DNA of 64,000 nt from Riptortus pedestris (GCA_019009955.1 CM032231.1:89124501-89188500), one strand, 5' to 3'. Positions 22,506 to 35,078 are shown, counted from the stretch's first letter. Numbers and translations are program-made. The notes: generated by a model from the letters alone, not told the origin.

Positions 22506-23186
22506 CGGATCTTATTGAAAATTAAATTTACTATAAATGTTTTTCATACATTTATTCTCTATCTTGAACATTGACCGAGTTTTCAGCCTTCAGTAAACCC
22601 ACACTTCTATCAGTGTTACATAAACAATGCTCTGTTATATAATAAAACATATTAGTTGAAGCCAGAGCAGAATATTGTTTTCATTGAACATTTACTTTGT
22701 GAGATATATGCAAATACGTTCTGTTGACCCCCCACTTCTTTTGTTTTTGGATTACTAAAATTTGAGTGAATGAGATTAAAATGATACTGATTCATTACAA
22801 ATTACAGCTCTAGCTTTAGTAAATTGTTTTCAATAAAATTAATATGTTATATTCAGACATATTTCATTATTTTTTTGTTTTTCCGGTCTATCTATGCAGC
22901 GCTACGAGGTTGGCTTGCCTGTTTCTTACAATTCAGCCCCTTTCCGTTGTAGAGATTATTAACTTGTACATTTACTGAGCATTCACGGTAGCCTGTATGT
23001 ATATTGTTTTTCTTTCCACTGAGCCGATGTCAGACCTGTTTGTTTACATTTCTGAAGCTTTCTTTGTAATTATTCATTTAATATTCACGGTCGTGTTGTT
23101 ACCGGTATGTAGATTTGTCTATTGTAATACTTCACGTGGGAAATCTGCTTAGTTTACGCAGCCCCTGCGTGACGGACTTTTTTTTA
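22506..23186 (-). mobile_element. Family A half-copy, L-like, inverted partner
   Basis: From TTGAAAATTAAATTTACTAT to the terminal TTCACGTGGGAAATCTGCTT, hairpin ACGCAGCCCCTGCGT and GACGGAC at 23125-23186. It carries the long block (TTTACTTTGTGAGATATATG, ACGGTCGTGTTGTTACCGGT) related to copies at 34225 and 38171. With the preceding half-copy it makes an inverted composite whose two outer ends are both hairpin ends. Confidence 0.78.
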
Positions 23187-23239
23187 TTACATAGATACTA
23201 GATACTTGACTGTTCCAAGCAAAATAATGAATATTTCTG

Positions 23240-23646
23240 CTGACAGCCTAAATTGGATAATCGGAAGGGGGAAGTATTTAGAGGGAGGGAATATATCAGT
23301 TACTGTATTATGAATCGGGTCGAAAAATTGTGTTTAACCATCTTTATTGCAAATTTAATATCCTATAAATGGTGTTCCATGTCTCATATTTCTTTCATTC
23401 GTCTATTGACGAATATATTTCCGTTTTTAATTAATATGTATTCAGTAAACCCCCACTTCAATGAATGTGATTTTTACTTTGAGTTACTGAGTCACTAAAT
23501 ATGTCCTATCCTGCTAGTGTTTCTATTCCGGTGTACATGGACTTCGTACAACTGGAGAAAAATAGAATATTTTGCGCTTTGAGCTCATAAGCTCGTCATA
23601 TACCAGTTTATGAGTAATTGGCTTAGTTTACACAGCCCCTGCTGGC
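23240..23646 (-). mobile_element. Decayed family A copy
   Basis: ACTGTATTATGAATCGGGTC then GAAAAATTGTGTTTAACCAT, CAGTAAACCCCCACTTC, and a terminus-like GGCTTAGTTTACACAGCCCC at about 23620-23639. The 81-codon + frame at 23253 lies within it. Confidence 0.6.
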
Positions 23647-24165
23647 CAGAAATTTATTTGAATTAATAAAATACTGACTAATATAATAGGAAAAAATGTT
23701 AATTTAAAATTGCTGGAAATGGACTTTTATTAAATTCTGTTTCATTTTTATATTTATTTTTAAAAACTTATGGGACCTATTGTTAAAACTGTAAATGTAA
23801 TTCTTCTTGAAGCAATACAAATAATAGGTATGCAATACGCGGCATTTATGCTTTTTTGCAAGAAAATTTAGTGGTTCATTGGTGTTATATTTAGGTTTAT
23901 ATTATATGTTGATACTCTCAGGAGTAGGAATGGAAGTTCACCTCAGGCAGAAACAAAAATTCAAAGAATTTCCTTAATATTTGGGAAAGAAAAATGTATG
24001 GAACAAAAAAAATCGAGGCATTTTTTCATTTTTCTTTTTATATACTCCACATAATAACTGAGATACCTACGATATTGTTCCCCATACCTAATCTTCAGCT
24101 ATTGAGGACCTTCTCTTTCACTTTTAAATATGGAGGTTAGAAACAGAAACATTATGATAAATAAT
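23647..24165. other. Unassigned AT-rich DNA
   Basis: Possible extremely decayed family A core around 24040-24110 (ACATAATAACTGAGATACC, then CAGCTATTGAGGACCTTC) but too weak to call. Nothing else seen. Confidence 0.4.
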
Positions 24166-24525
24166 TTTTTTTTTAGTTGGGATTATAGACCTTTATGATC
24201 TTTAACCGCCCCGAACGAGACTCAAGGGATTCATGGTCAGCATTTTTATGTAGTGAGTGATCTTCTCGATGTACAACCCTCGTTATCCAAGGAGGACCAG
24301 TAGACTGACGAGCCCCAAAGTATTCAGGAAGGCCTGTGGTTTTTTCATGATGTTAGACTGCCTGTGGACGGGAGCTAAGACAGCCATAATCGTTAGTCAT
24401 CCCGAGGGGCTGTCGTGCACTAATGTTCTCCCTTGGCGGGGATCGAACCTCTACCTACTTTTACGCTCGGCTTGCTGACTGTAGTTGTAGATGTACCCAC
24501 GCCTTAACCTGCACTGCCACCTGCT
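24166..24525 (-). mobile_element. tRNA-derived SINE (SINE family 2)
   Basis: Read on the minus strand: an A-box-like TGGCAGTGCAGGTTAAGGCG (24500-24519), then a B-box GGTTCGATCCCCG (24437-24449), then a GC-rich body (CCCCTCGGGATGACTAACG) and an A-rich tail (T run at 24168-24176 on +). The 70-nt A-to-B spacing is longer than in a standard tRNA, so the head may derive from a long-variable-arm tRNA or be modified. The apparent 73- and 78-codon + frames across it are artefacts. Not the same family as 1140-1340. Confidence 0.6.
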
Positions 24526-24752
24526 CCTCAATATTGCTACGTTTATTAAATATTAATAAATGTTGTGTATTAGAGTTCTTTTGGATTGCAAAATTAAATA
24601 AACAAGATTTAGGGCTTTTATCACTGCACAATTTATATAACAATGCGCTATACACTTGATAAATAATTCTTAACTATTACTCACAGTATGCACTGATAAC
24701 TTCACTTCTTATTACACAGTACAATAATTCACAATCACTGAAGTTCACAAAG

Positions 24753-24830
24753 AACACGGCACTGCACTGTTCTTCACATAAACACGGCACTACGCTGTTC
24801 TTTACATAAACACGGCACCGCACTTTAACT
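24753..24830. repeat. 28-bp minisatellite, ~2.7 copies
   Basis: AACACGGCACTGCACTGTTC plus TTCACATA starts at 24753, 24781 and 24809 with small substitutions. Degenerate CACTG-containing pieces continue to about 24870. It could be the LTR or untranslated region of an unidentified element. Confidence 0.75.
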
Positions 24831-26837
24831 AAAATGCACTGTTTACTAAAACTGCACTGAACGCGCTGTTATTCATTTGAACAGAACTGAGACACAAACT
24901 AACTGATGGGCCTAGCTGGGCAGCCTTTATTGACTGGTGGCAGGATCAAAAGAGAACGGCACGGACCATCCTAGATCGAGACGAGTGTCGCCAAGACACA
25001 TCCGACTCCAACGGTCCTTCCATCGGTTGGCTCCTTTGATCTAATACGCACTTCTAAAATACGGATTAACTCTGTGTAATGTTTCACGTAGGGAGTTTTC
25101 GCCACACCATATAGCATGTCCCTAGGTTCAATTTATCTATTTCTTATGCAATTTCAGTCAACTTATGAAAGAAAAAAAAATGATTTGAAGAATCATGGTG
25201 ACTTGTCGATTATTTTTTATTTACTTGTACGAAGTAAAGGATGCATTCTAATCGCGATAATGCTTAGTCAGTTTTTAACGGAATAATCCTTTTTTACCCT
25301 CCTTGTACCTATTTCAACTAGTTCCAGCGTGGCTTGTGCACTTATATTACATACGTTTCTCGTAAAACTCTAAAACGCCTAGCCTTAGAAAGTTGGTATT
25401 TCATATTTGGGATTGCTGTAACATAACATCTCCTTTTGATCAAAGTCGACTAAGAATGACGAAGAGTTTAAAAGATGGCAAAAATTTCATCGTACACATT
25501 AGAGGTACAAAACTAATGTATTGAAACTTTTATCGTCATCATGAAAAGACCTGTAAATTTTTGATAACAGCAAAGGAGATATCTCATATCACTTTCAAAT
25601 AAAATAATTTTAATACAAGTTCAAACAAACATCTAGTTTATTCAATTTAATCGGAGTACAAAGAAGTCATGTGGTGTCCACATCACATTTTTTACTTGTG
25701 TCATACCATAAGTGAACACCCACCACCGCATACAATTATGAAAGAGATATCTTACACTCTTAACGAATTTTTAAAAATGTACATTAAATGAAGCTGGTTC
25801 AAGGATGCACCATACATCCGTGTGTATGCCATTTTACTTTGTTAGAACAGTAGATTGTCTTTATGTAAGGTATCTCTGTTTATATATTCCTAGGGCAAAC
25901 GTGTACAATGAAATTATGTTTACTTGAAAGATTTGGTCAGAGTTGTAACGTTTTAACTGATAGGAAAAACCTATAAGAATTGATGGATACTCTAATAGGA
26001 GTTCTTAATCTATGTGAGTTCTAAATAAAATTTTTTAGTCTATAGTATTTTCGTGTTTGTTTTATTTTAAAGTAACTTTTTTCTTTATTATTGGATGAAG
26101 TAAAATTGAAAAGACGCATGACTGCTTTCAGACAAGGTTTATTTATCTAAACAATATTCTTTAATTTTGTGAAAATATATGAATAGTTTATAAGAACGAT
26201 TGCTGATCGTGTTACTTGTCCTAAGGTCTTATATATATATATATATCAAAATACGGTGCTCGTTAACCAATATAACTTTAGAACGAGACATAATTCTTCA
26301 ATTTCACGAAGAGCTTCAGAGCGCCCTTTAAGAAAATGAAAGGAGCTCTTTAAACAAAATGAAAAATAAGGTGTTTTTTTCTTTAAGGAGCGGTCTCCTT
26401 TCACTGCCAATAAGGAGCAAAAAATATGGATAATATTGAGCTGGAAGCTTAACCCCTTCCCTCCCAAAACCTCATTTTCTAATAGGTTCTACATAAAGTC
26501 ATTAAACTCATTGGAGGGCTGTATATTGAATTAGGGATCCAGTCCAGTGTCTGGGTAGCTCTTTAAATAATTAGCCAAGCCTGCAACTGGAACTATAATT
26601 TCTCCAGACAACGCCCCTCCCCGTTCCAACCGTTTCCAGAGTTTTGGTTGGGCCTTTTCAATTATCCCTGGAGGAAGGACTCCTGCTTCAATGTCCACTC
26701 CCTCTGCCTGCGGGAATAAATAGCTGGAAGGCATTACTTTATTCCTGACTTACTGGAGGATGTTCTCCCTGCCCTCTGCTCTCGGCATCTAGGAATTCCC
26801 GATCTTCGCCAATCCAATAATCTAAGTGCTTCTGTGG

Positions 26838-26841
<4 letters not shown>
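24831..26841. other. Unassigned DNA, part GC-richer
   Basis: No family recognised. 26430-26840 is noticeably GC-richer; a 67-codon minus frame at 26531-26734 is open there (VDIEAGVLPPGIIEKAQPK) without a recognisable domain. A short (TA)n lies at about 26230-26246. Confidence 0.35.
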
Positions 26842-26903
<62 letters not shown>

Positions 26904-26916
26904 TCTCTCTCCCTCT
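26842..26916. repeat. (TC)n microsatellite
   Basis: About 75 bp of CT dinucleotides with two CC interruptions near the right end. Confidence 0.95.
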
Positions 26917-27149
26917 CGCTGTACTTGTATAAAATTGATGGAATATAAAAATATATTAAAAATGGATTGCTAAAAACTTGGAACTCCTTCCTTCTTTATT
27001 TTATTTCTCCATTAATATATTTAACTATTGGATTTAGTTTATTCTTAATTAATACCATCGAATTTCATCATTCAATGTAAAAAAGTATTCCTTTGTTAGC
27101 AAACATTTCTTTTGGGAAACTTAGTTCCCAAAAGAAAAGGGGACTCGTT

Positions 27150-27951
27150 TTAAGATCGTTCAAAGTTATATATATATATATATATATATCGATAATTAAC
27201 GTTTATGTAAAACTGAATATCAAGTTCAACGGTAGAAGAGGGATTTTAGGAGAGGTAAAATAAATGGTACGAAATATTCCCGTTATTCTGAGTCGAACTA
27301 ATCTTATTCCTTTTTAATACATTTAGAATATTAAGTGTATATTTTGTTTTCAACCTTCTGCAATCCTCCACATCTACTCATTTCATGGTAACAATAAACC
27401 GATATATCCTGAAATGTCTTATTCAAAGATTAAATTCCATTTCTTCCATTGAACTGTAAAATGTTGCATACACTGAAATGAGTTTGATAGAACCCATCAA
27501 TGAATATTTACCATTCTAGTCGCCATAGATGTTATTTGATCAATACCATATTCGAAGTTTAACCATTTTATGCAAAACTAAAAATCACCTTTGTGATAGG
27601 TAGAAGAGGGGGTTGGTTACGAGACCTCGAAGAGTGGGATTTAAGCTGAGAAAAAATCGAAAATTTGAAATTTTCCATTTGCATGAGTAGGGTCTAAAAA
27701 TATTGTAAAACCAATCTTGTTAATAGTGCTATGTCTGCAAGGGTTGTTTCGCGCATTTTTTTTAGTTAAACCCACTACTATAAAACCAATTTTCAACTGA
27801 GTCACTGAATATATTATGTTCGGTCTTAATTTCAATTCCTATTTGATTAAACTTCTTATTTAGGGAAAAACTGGAATGAGATAACAAGTTTGTCTTTCCA
27901 GCAAGTGGAAAATGTGCCTAGTTTACGCAGCACCTGCGCGACTGACTTTTT
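27150..27951 (-). mobile_element. Old, heavily decayed family A copy
   Basis: GATCGTTCAAAGTTATATAT then (TA)n, AACGTTTATGTAAAACTGAA, CCGTTATTCTGAGTCGAAC and, after about 500 bp of poorly matching DNA, the terminus GGAAAATGTGCCTAGTTTAC, GCAGCACCTGCGCGACTGAC and a T run at 27906-27951. The middle (27540-27720) repeats the core pattern once more, so two old copies may be merged. Confidence 0.55.
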
Positions 27952-28877
27952 TAAACCCACTACACTGAAAATTATGGGAATGGATTGAGAAATGCTATAC
28001 TGGCCCATAAATATACCGATAGTCCACCATTCAAAATTTCTCCCGTGCTCGAATAATACACATATATCACATTATGCGCAGTTAGGTTTTCTCCCTTAGT
28101 AAGGCCTTTGCAATCAAGACTTGAAAGTTAAGCAGCAAATAAGATATTTTATGGTCCAATAACTGAAAATCCCGTGGCAAGAGTGAGGGCTTTCTGAAAG
28201 CTAAATATGATAAAATACAAATGAATATTAATGATTTAGAGATAAATGAGTCCAACAAAAATTCTAGTACTTTGCATGGTCAAAAAAAGGTAATATAATA
28301 GTTCACGTTCCAACGGCGAAACTTGAGAATACTCATTTAGTGCTCAGTCTTAACACCCACTCCTCCGAATCTCATTATGCTCATTAAAGAACTTGATCAT
28401 TAGTTTACAATTAAACGTTTAAATGTGAAGTTTACCAATTAACAAACGAAAATTACTCCCCCATGGCCATTAAATAACTGAAATGTTTCTTTTACGTAAT
28501 TCTTTTTTTGTGGAATGTGGGAAGTATGAAATCAAATAGATTACTTTGCCGACGATTCGGAAATATTCCTTACCATTAATGAGACCTAAAATACAAATAT
28601 GCAATAAAATAATTAAAGTTCAATTAAAAAATATTCACGTCTGCAAAATGTAGAAATATATTATAATTTTAATTAACGTTTGCTTTCAAAATTGCAATTA
28701 ATTAATTAAGTACATTGAAGTACTCGTGAGAAGAATTAAAATTTCAAATCCTTGAAATATTGAAGCAATAATTCTGACAATATTGAAATATGATTTCTTT
28801 AATACTAACAAATGAGCCTCTAATATAACAAGAATATCCTGTTATTGCTGGATTTAAAATTATTTTTTAGCATTAAC
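27952..28877. other. Unassigned, weak family A traces
   Basis: A decayed + strand core may lie at 28370-28460 (CATTAAAGAACTTGATCATT, AAACGTTTAAATGTGAAG). Otherwise nothing. Confidence 0.4.
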
Positions 28878-28915
28878 ATCCAGTAATACGTTAAGACTTT
28901 AACGTATTACTGGAT
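28878..28915. repeat. Perfect 17-bp stem hairpin
   Basis: ATCCAGTAATACGTTAA, loop GACT, TTAACGTATTACTGGAT with no mismatch. The flanks do not extend the stem, which argues against a microRNA precursor of usual length. A T run follows on both strands' sides (TTTTTAG before, TTTTTATG after). Confidence 0.8.
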
Positions 28916-31076
28916 TTTTATGCTTTTCATGATGTTGAATTAATTGACTCCAATTTTTGAAGTAGAACATGGTTATTATATTTAGAATATGTTTTTGTGG
29001 CTAAAAAAACTTATATTTTAGGTCTCGATAAATGTATTAAGATGTACAGAAACGTTGGAAAACCCGTCTATTGGATTTTTTATCTCCCAATTGACTCATT
29101 ACCACAAACAAAAATAAATCCAACAAGATTTCAATGCAGTTGTTTAATTTCTTTATTGATATCTTTATTGAAAAACATGAAATGTGAGCTGACAATAATG
29201 TAATTGTATATGTAAAGTATAAAAGATCCCAAAATGAAAATACTGAGAGAGGGAGTAGGGGTTTTATTGGCTAAAACACACAAAAAACATTTTACTAAAA
29301 AATACTAACTCCTTTAACTTGGGAGATGAGAAGAATAAATAGAACTTTAATCGTAGTAAATTACTTAAACAACAATACTCATCATATAATATTTAGACTT
29401 TTTATAACGGATATATTGGGGTATTTACATTTTGCAGGTATCCTACACCCCACCAAACTTGCTAGGCCTGGTTTGATTTCGTACTTTAATGAACTTAATT
29501 TACTTTAACATGATCCGAATAAATTAATCGAGATACGTAGCGACTAAGAAAAATATCCTGCCTCATATATTTATGCATTATATATAATGTGTCAAATAAT
29601 ATACTACTAAGGACAATCAATATTACAAGGAATGTTTCAAAAATCGCATCTCGAGCACAACCTCGATAGTTGATCTGTATAAAGGATATCGACCTATATT
29701 TAAAGTCCTTTGGTGCCTTAAAGTTTGTACGGTCGGTGGTTGGGGGAATGATTTTTCGATGTTTATGAGTTTTATGTGTATATTCTTTTAACTTCCTAGT
29801 GCTTCCTCTACTATCTTTAATATCGTACAATTGAAGATCCTTTTTTACAGTTGTTTTCTTCCATAACTTTTCTAAACATTTTGCACCGACTCGAGCAGAC
29901 TCGTGGGATTACCTTATGTGTATTATAGTTTTGTGTGGGAGTGGATTTTATCCCATATTAAAATATTAAAGTCAGTAATTGTTAAGTGAGAACAAGTTTT
30001 ATATCGTGAAACCTTAAAGGGTTGAGTTTTGCATTTCATGAGTCAAGAATCAAATTGGCAAAACATAAGGGAAAATGGGAAAATTATAACGAACTGTTTA
30101 CAATGCAAGACGAATTTTAAATTGTCTGAAGATATAACTTTGTATTTTGAATACTGCTAGGATAGTCGGAAAATTCCTTAATACACATTGAAGTAAACCT
30201 TTTGTCTGATTGGGTGATACTTCCAGTGGCAAAACAACTTACAGAAAACTGAGAGCCAAAACTCCATAATAATGAAGAAAAATTGGTATTTTGAAAGGTT
30301 AAAAAATATTTATTAAATAATATGTTACAACAGAAAATTATAAATATAAGAAAGGGAAATAAATATACCACTAAATACAATAATTATTTAGAAAGAAGTT
30401 CACCGTATAGTAGTGGAGAATTTAATATCTATGTTAAACTATGTTACATACAAAATTTGAAATCTGTTTTACTAGAATTTGACCTTTGACTAACAGTCAA
30501 TAAGTTTTTTTCCTTTCTTTGCAACGTCAAAGCTTTTAAACCAAAGACCATGCTATTGATCAGTGTAATTTTCTCAGAAATCATTCTGAAGGGGGAAAAA
30601 ACTTTCTTTTTTTTTGTACTTCTGAGAATCCCTTCGTGTGCTCAATTTAGAGAAAAATATTCTCTCCGGATTTTAAGACAATGAGATGAGATGAAAGTTA
30701 AAGGCTTATATTTTTAATTAAATAAATCCTTACTTTGTTTTTAAATGATTTTATAATAATTTTATAAAACTTTTATATATTATATTATCATTTAAATTTT
30801 ATTTTAGTATATGAGAGTAAGATATTCTTGTGTGCGTTTCTGCTTATAATTTTTAAGATGACGAGGTGGTATTGTTGCGAGATGTAAGCGATGTATAAAG
30901 AATTTGAAAGACGATTGACTACTGTTAATTATTTCCAAATCAAACAGTCCTTTCATTCATCCTTGATTCACCTCAACTTAAATGGATCAAGAATTGGTTC
31001 GTAGCAAGAAGTAGAATGAGATTCGTTGGGAAACCCGTTTGTCTTTGGCTCCTTGACCAAGGGGAGAGAGTGCTGG
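28916..31076. other. Unassigned AT-rich DNA
   Basis: Open frames of 60-111 codons occur (for example minus 29495-29830) but none shows a domain or codon-like composition. A short family A-like stretch (TCGAGCACAACCTCGATAGT near 29650) may be a relic. Confidence 0.4.
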
Positions 31077-31200
31077 TGACGTCAAGATGACAAGGCATGA
31101 CGTAACACCACCCTTGTAAGGGGACCCTTCCTACAATATAAACCCCATTCTACAATGACCTTGAATCCGTAACGTATTCATGTTGAAGAGACTGTTGAAT
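31077..31200 (+). promoter_or_regulatory. Candidate pol II promoter-like cluster
   Basis: A TGACGTCA palindrome (CRE-like) at 31077-31084, a second TGACGTAA at 31099-31106, and a TATAAA at 31137-31142 with a CCTTCC run just before it. No recognisable open frame follows within a few hundred bases, so this may be the promoter of an unrecognised element or a chance cluster. Confidence 0.2.
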
Positions 31201-31309
31201 GAAAGTTTTGCAGCTCGCGTGAAAATAGTCCTATGGTCTATTAATTAAATTAATCGAAGTGAAATTGTGATTTATATGTTTATTACCTATACAAAAAAAA
31301 AATGTGAAT

Positions 31310-31440
31310 GCTCTTCATAGTTTCATGGCAAGGCTCACGAATAAAAAACGATTTTTCTCCACGCAATCTTTATTCATACTACTCTACATGTTTCGTGGCT
31401 TACGTAACACCTCTTCAGGAACTATACCTTTTCAAAAAAT
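31310..31440 (-). mobile_element. Possible Penelope-like or other retroelement 3' end
   Basis: On the minus strand CCTGAAGAGGTGTTACGTAA, GCCACGAAACATGTAGAGTA, then AATAAAGATTGCGTGG resembles the CTGAAGATG...CGAAACATGT...AATAAA pattern that closes many Penelope-like and some other retroelements. No coding sequence is attached. Assignment is by pattern only. Confidence 0.25.
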
Positions 31441-31909
31441 AATAACATTATATTAAAACCCTATCATAATTCTTTGCTAGATAATGTATTAATAAGTGCC
31501 TACTTACATAATATATTTATTTAATGTAGTAACGAATTGCTACTTACATTTCTGAAGTGCTCGTTTCGTTGGTACTGTCCCTTCCTCACTGGAGAGGTAG
31601 CTGATACTGACGTTCCCAAAGTAGATTAAGTCAGCTGACTGCAAATCGATTATTTACACGTCAAGTTTGAATATATATATGAATGAATGAATTCATTAAT
31701 TTAGCCTTTATAATAAAGAGTAATGTGAAGATAATAGTTAACAAAATTAATATATAGGTGATTATTACGTACAAAATACAAGTACACTAATAAATAATAT
31801 TACTCACTTACATTAAATTTATAAAACAACTTATGTTTTACTCTTTATAGGCCTTCCCCGAAGGGAGTACGGTCTAACTTCCTGGAGTGACCAACTCTAT
31901 TAGGAAGTG

Positions 31910-32020
31910 GTATATATATATTCATTTTTGTCATATTTTATGCACGATTGGTGGACATTTGAATAAGTATTCCAACATACTACAGCCTCGGTAGCCTTAA
32001 GGGAAATATTTTAAAACTCC
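31910..32020 (+). mobile_element. Family A palindrome-end fragment
   Basis: A short TA tract, TTTTTGTCATATTTTATGCA, GATTGGTGGACATTTGAATA, CCTCGGTAGCCTTAAGGGAA, then ATATTTTAAAA. The right about 110 bp only, diverged. 31441-31909 to the left is unassigned. Confidence 0.6.
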
Positions 32021-33408
32021 GGAAGATAAAAATGTTTTCATTCGAGATTCGTTAATGTTTTGGCCCATTAACAGATCAGTCATCGAAGCATAAGCTTTAT
32101 TGATGGTCTATCTCGTTATATACTGTTAGTATCCTGTACTCGAGAAGGGCACAGTTTCTTTTGCCGTGTAATTGCACGTTCTTATTTTTTGGTAAGTATA
32201 TAATAACATAATAATGTACAAGCTTAAAGCTCCGCTACTTTTGAGTTTTTAGTAAATCCTTCATCTTTCCCACAGCATCTTTAGTCTGGTTGTTTTGTCT
32301 ATTTCTCTTAGACATTTGTTCTATTGCAACCTTACTAATCGAGCAAATTACTCCCCTGTGTTAATATCCCAATTCCCATTAACGCATTTCTGTCATTATA
32401 AGCCATATGCCCATTCTCATAATAACATTTGTCTCATCTGCACACTTTTTTTATTTTTAATATCAGACTTTACTGACGGTTTTTTAGTAACCACATTCTG
32501 AGATAGATAGAACAAAGCTTGATAAATAAGCTGGAAGGTCCAGATGTTTCTGTGGTTTCAGAAAGCTATCCTCTCTGGGATCATTCCAGAAAAACAAAAT
32601 TGACAATTATAAAATGGCAATTATTGATATCAGCCCCTGTTGGGAGTTTTAGAAACATGTTCCGTCTTAGGAAGTTGTATAGTGAACCGAATATTGTCTA
32701 TTCTATATAGGGCAGAAAGAAGTTGTGGTTCCCCACCATTGGTATGAGAAGTGTAAGGAAACTAAAGCTAATAGCTGGAATGATGGAAGTCATACATGGA
32801 TTGCAACGGGTCGTCGGTGATAGATCAAGATATCTTTAGCCAAATTCCTAAACTGACTATATTTCCTTAACAGTCAACTCAGCTGAAATGACTTTCGTCT
32901 TGTTCTGCTACCAAGTAGCTCATCTCTTTCTGTTTTTATTGCTAACAAAATGTTCTCCAAGACCACGGATGAGAGCGGTCATAAATACAAATTATCCAGA
33001 ACCATGGCAACGGCTGAGGACGAGAAAGTTATAGCTCCTACAATAAAATAGAATAGTGGTTGGGCATAAAGTTAATTAATGATGTCCTAGGGCAAAAGGT
33101 TAAGAGCACGTTAATGTTTGAAGCGTTCGTGTTACACGAAGGCTGTGTTACACTTAGCAGATATTCCTAGTAATTACTGTAGACAGCACTACGCTTGTGT
33201 TTCTCGCTACGTGAGCTCTCACACCAAACCCTACTCGTCTTCATCTAAAATTTTTATTCTACAAGAATATTATTTTTTTGTTAATGATCTTCTCTTTGCA
33301 ACTACATGCTGATGATTGAAAAACTTCTAAACATTATAGGAAATAATTTTGAATCAACATTAATTATAATAAAAATTAAGGAAGACATTTACTAAACACA
33401 ATTACTTA
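32021..33408. other. Unassigned DNA
   Basis: No repeat recognised. Frames of 63-68 codons (32295, 32519, 33118 on +) show no motif. Confidence 0.45.
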
Positions 33409-34020
33409 TTGCGTTTACTAAACAGATTTCCTACGTGCGTCACGTTTTGGCATTTATCTCAAAAACTAAAAGTTCAATGAAAACAATATTTGGCATTTAA
33501 GCTTCAAATAAAGTCCTTCATAACATAATAGAATATTATTAATATGAGATGAGTAGGAGTGGGTGTTTACTAAAGGCCGAAAACTAAAAAAAGCAAATAT
33601 CTCAGTTAATAATCAAGATAGTGAAAAAATGTACATAACAACATGTATAGTAGATTAAATTTGAAATAAGAATGCTTCTATACAATTTGTCGATTTGACG
33701 CATAATAACGGAGATTTTCGAAATTCTCCCCCTCTAACCTCCCTCCCAATCCCCCTGGTCCCATTTCAGCAGTTAACGAACTTGATCTTTCTTTTTGTAT
33801 AAAACTATTAAATTCCGAGTTTGGTAACGATAAAACAAAAATTGCGACCGCTAGAGAGTTAACAGAAAAATATATATACACATATATATATAATTTGGAT
33901 CAGACCTAATTTTCGTCATCTCCTGGGTAGGATCGATGGACATTTGAAGAAAAATTTCGATAATCGCGTCATGAGCACGACCTCAATAGATGATTTCCCT
34001 CAAGGGAAATCTGCTAAAAG
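33409..34020 (+). mobile_element. Family A copy, B subfamily
   Basis: Starts GCGTTTACTAAACAGATTTCC with the hairpin lost. It then has the B block (GGCATTTATCTCAAAAAC, AAAGTTCAATGAAAACAATA), the core, a short interrupted TA tract near 33870-33890, and TCATCTCCTGGGTAGGATCG, and ends CCCTCAAGGGAAATCTGC then TAAAAG. About 612 bp. Confidence 0.88.
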
Positions 34021-34224
34021 GAAGAATGGTTGGGTAAAGCTACTATTCCCATAGTTTACTAATAACCCTTCCAAACTTAGTCTAAATTTGCAAATAGAAC
34101 TTATAAATCGATTTTACTTCAAAGATATGTTGTCGAATGTTCATCGAACGATGAAAAAAACACACGAAATATTTTCTACTTATTTATTTTTAACTCTATA
34201 TGTTTCACGTCTTCGTATAATAAT

Positions 34225-35001
34225 AAAGTCCGTCACGCAGGGGCTGCGTAAACTTAGCAGATTTACCGCGTGAGGTTTAACAATAGACAATTCTGCATAC
34301 TGGTAACACAACACCACCGTGAATATTAAGTGAATAAATGCAAAGGATAATAAGAAAACTCCGGACGGAAAGCATCTGAAATGTAAACAAACAGTTCTGC
34401 CATCTTCTTACCGGAAAGAAAAACAATTACTGTAATATATCGGAATATAACATTAATTTGATTGAAAACTTTTTAACATATCTAGTACTATTTTTGTCTC
34501 AATCAATCAAATGTAAGTAGTCCAAAAACTTAAGAAGGGGGGGGGGTAAACCAGAACATATTTGCATGTATCTCCTATAATAAATGTCACTTGAAAACAA
34601 TATGTGGCATAAATAAATAATAAATATAGCTTCGAATGATGTGGTTTATTACATAACCGAGTATTGCTTATGTAACATGAGTAGAAGTGGGGGTTTGCTG
34701 AAGGCTGAAAAGTGAAATATGCAAATATATTAGTTAATATTCAAGATAGGGAATACATGTATCTAACACTATTTATAGTACATTTAATTTGCTATAAGAT
34801 TGATTCTATACAGTTTTTCGATACCACGTATAGTAACAGAGATATTTCGAATTTTCTAAATTCTCCCCGACTTCTAAACCCCCCCCCCCCTCTCCATTCA
34901 GCCGTTAACGAACTTGATCTTTCTTTTTACATAAAACGACTAAATATCGAGTTTGGTAACGATTAAACAATAATTGCGACCGCCAGAGCGGTAACAGATA
35001 A

Positions 35002-35053
<52 letters not shown>

Positions 35054-35078
35054 GGTTTTGAATGGACCTAAATTTCGC
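34225..35078 (+). mobile_element. Family A copy, L subfamily, palindrome end lost
   Basis: Starts AAAGTCCGTCACGCAGGGG with an intact hairpin and TTAGCAGATTTACCGCGTGA. It has the L block (GGTAACACAACACCACCGTG) and an added stretch with G runs (AAGAAGGGGGGGGG), the core, (TA)n at 35005-35050, then TTTTGAATGGACCTAAATTTCG before matching stops at about 35078. The 34021-34224 interval to the left holds nothing recognised. Confidence 0.82.

Noticed and set aside
24437..24519. A genuine tRNA gene
   Set aside because: A and B boxes are present but no cloverleaf with acceptor stem closes, and a GC-rich SINE body follows.
24257..24659. 73- and 78-codon + frames with Cys-rich composition
   Set aside because: They lie across the tRNA-derived SINE and its flank; no protein signature.
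28878..28915. microRNA precursor
   Set aside because: The stem is only 17 bp and flanking bases do not extend it to the usual length of more than 22 bp.
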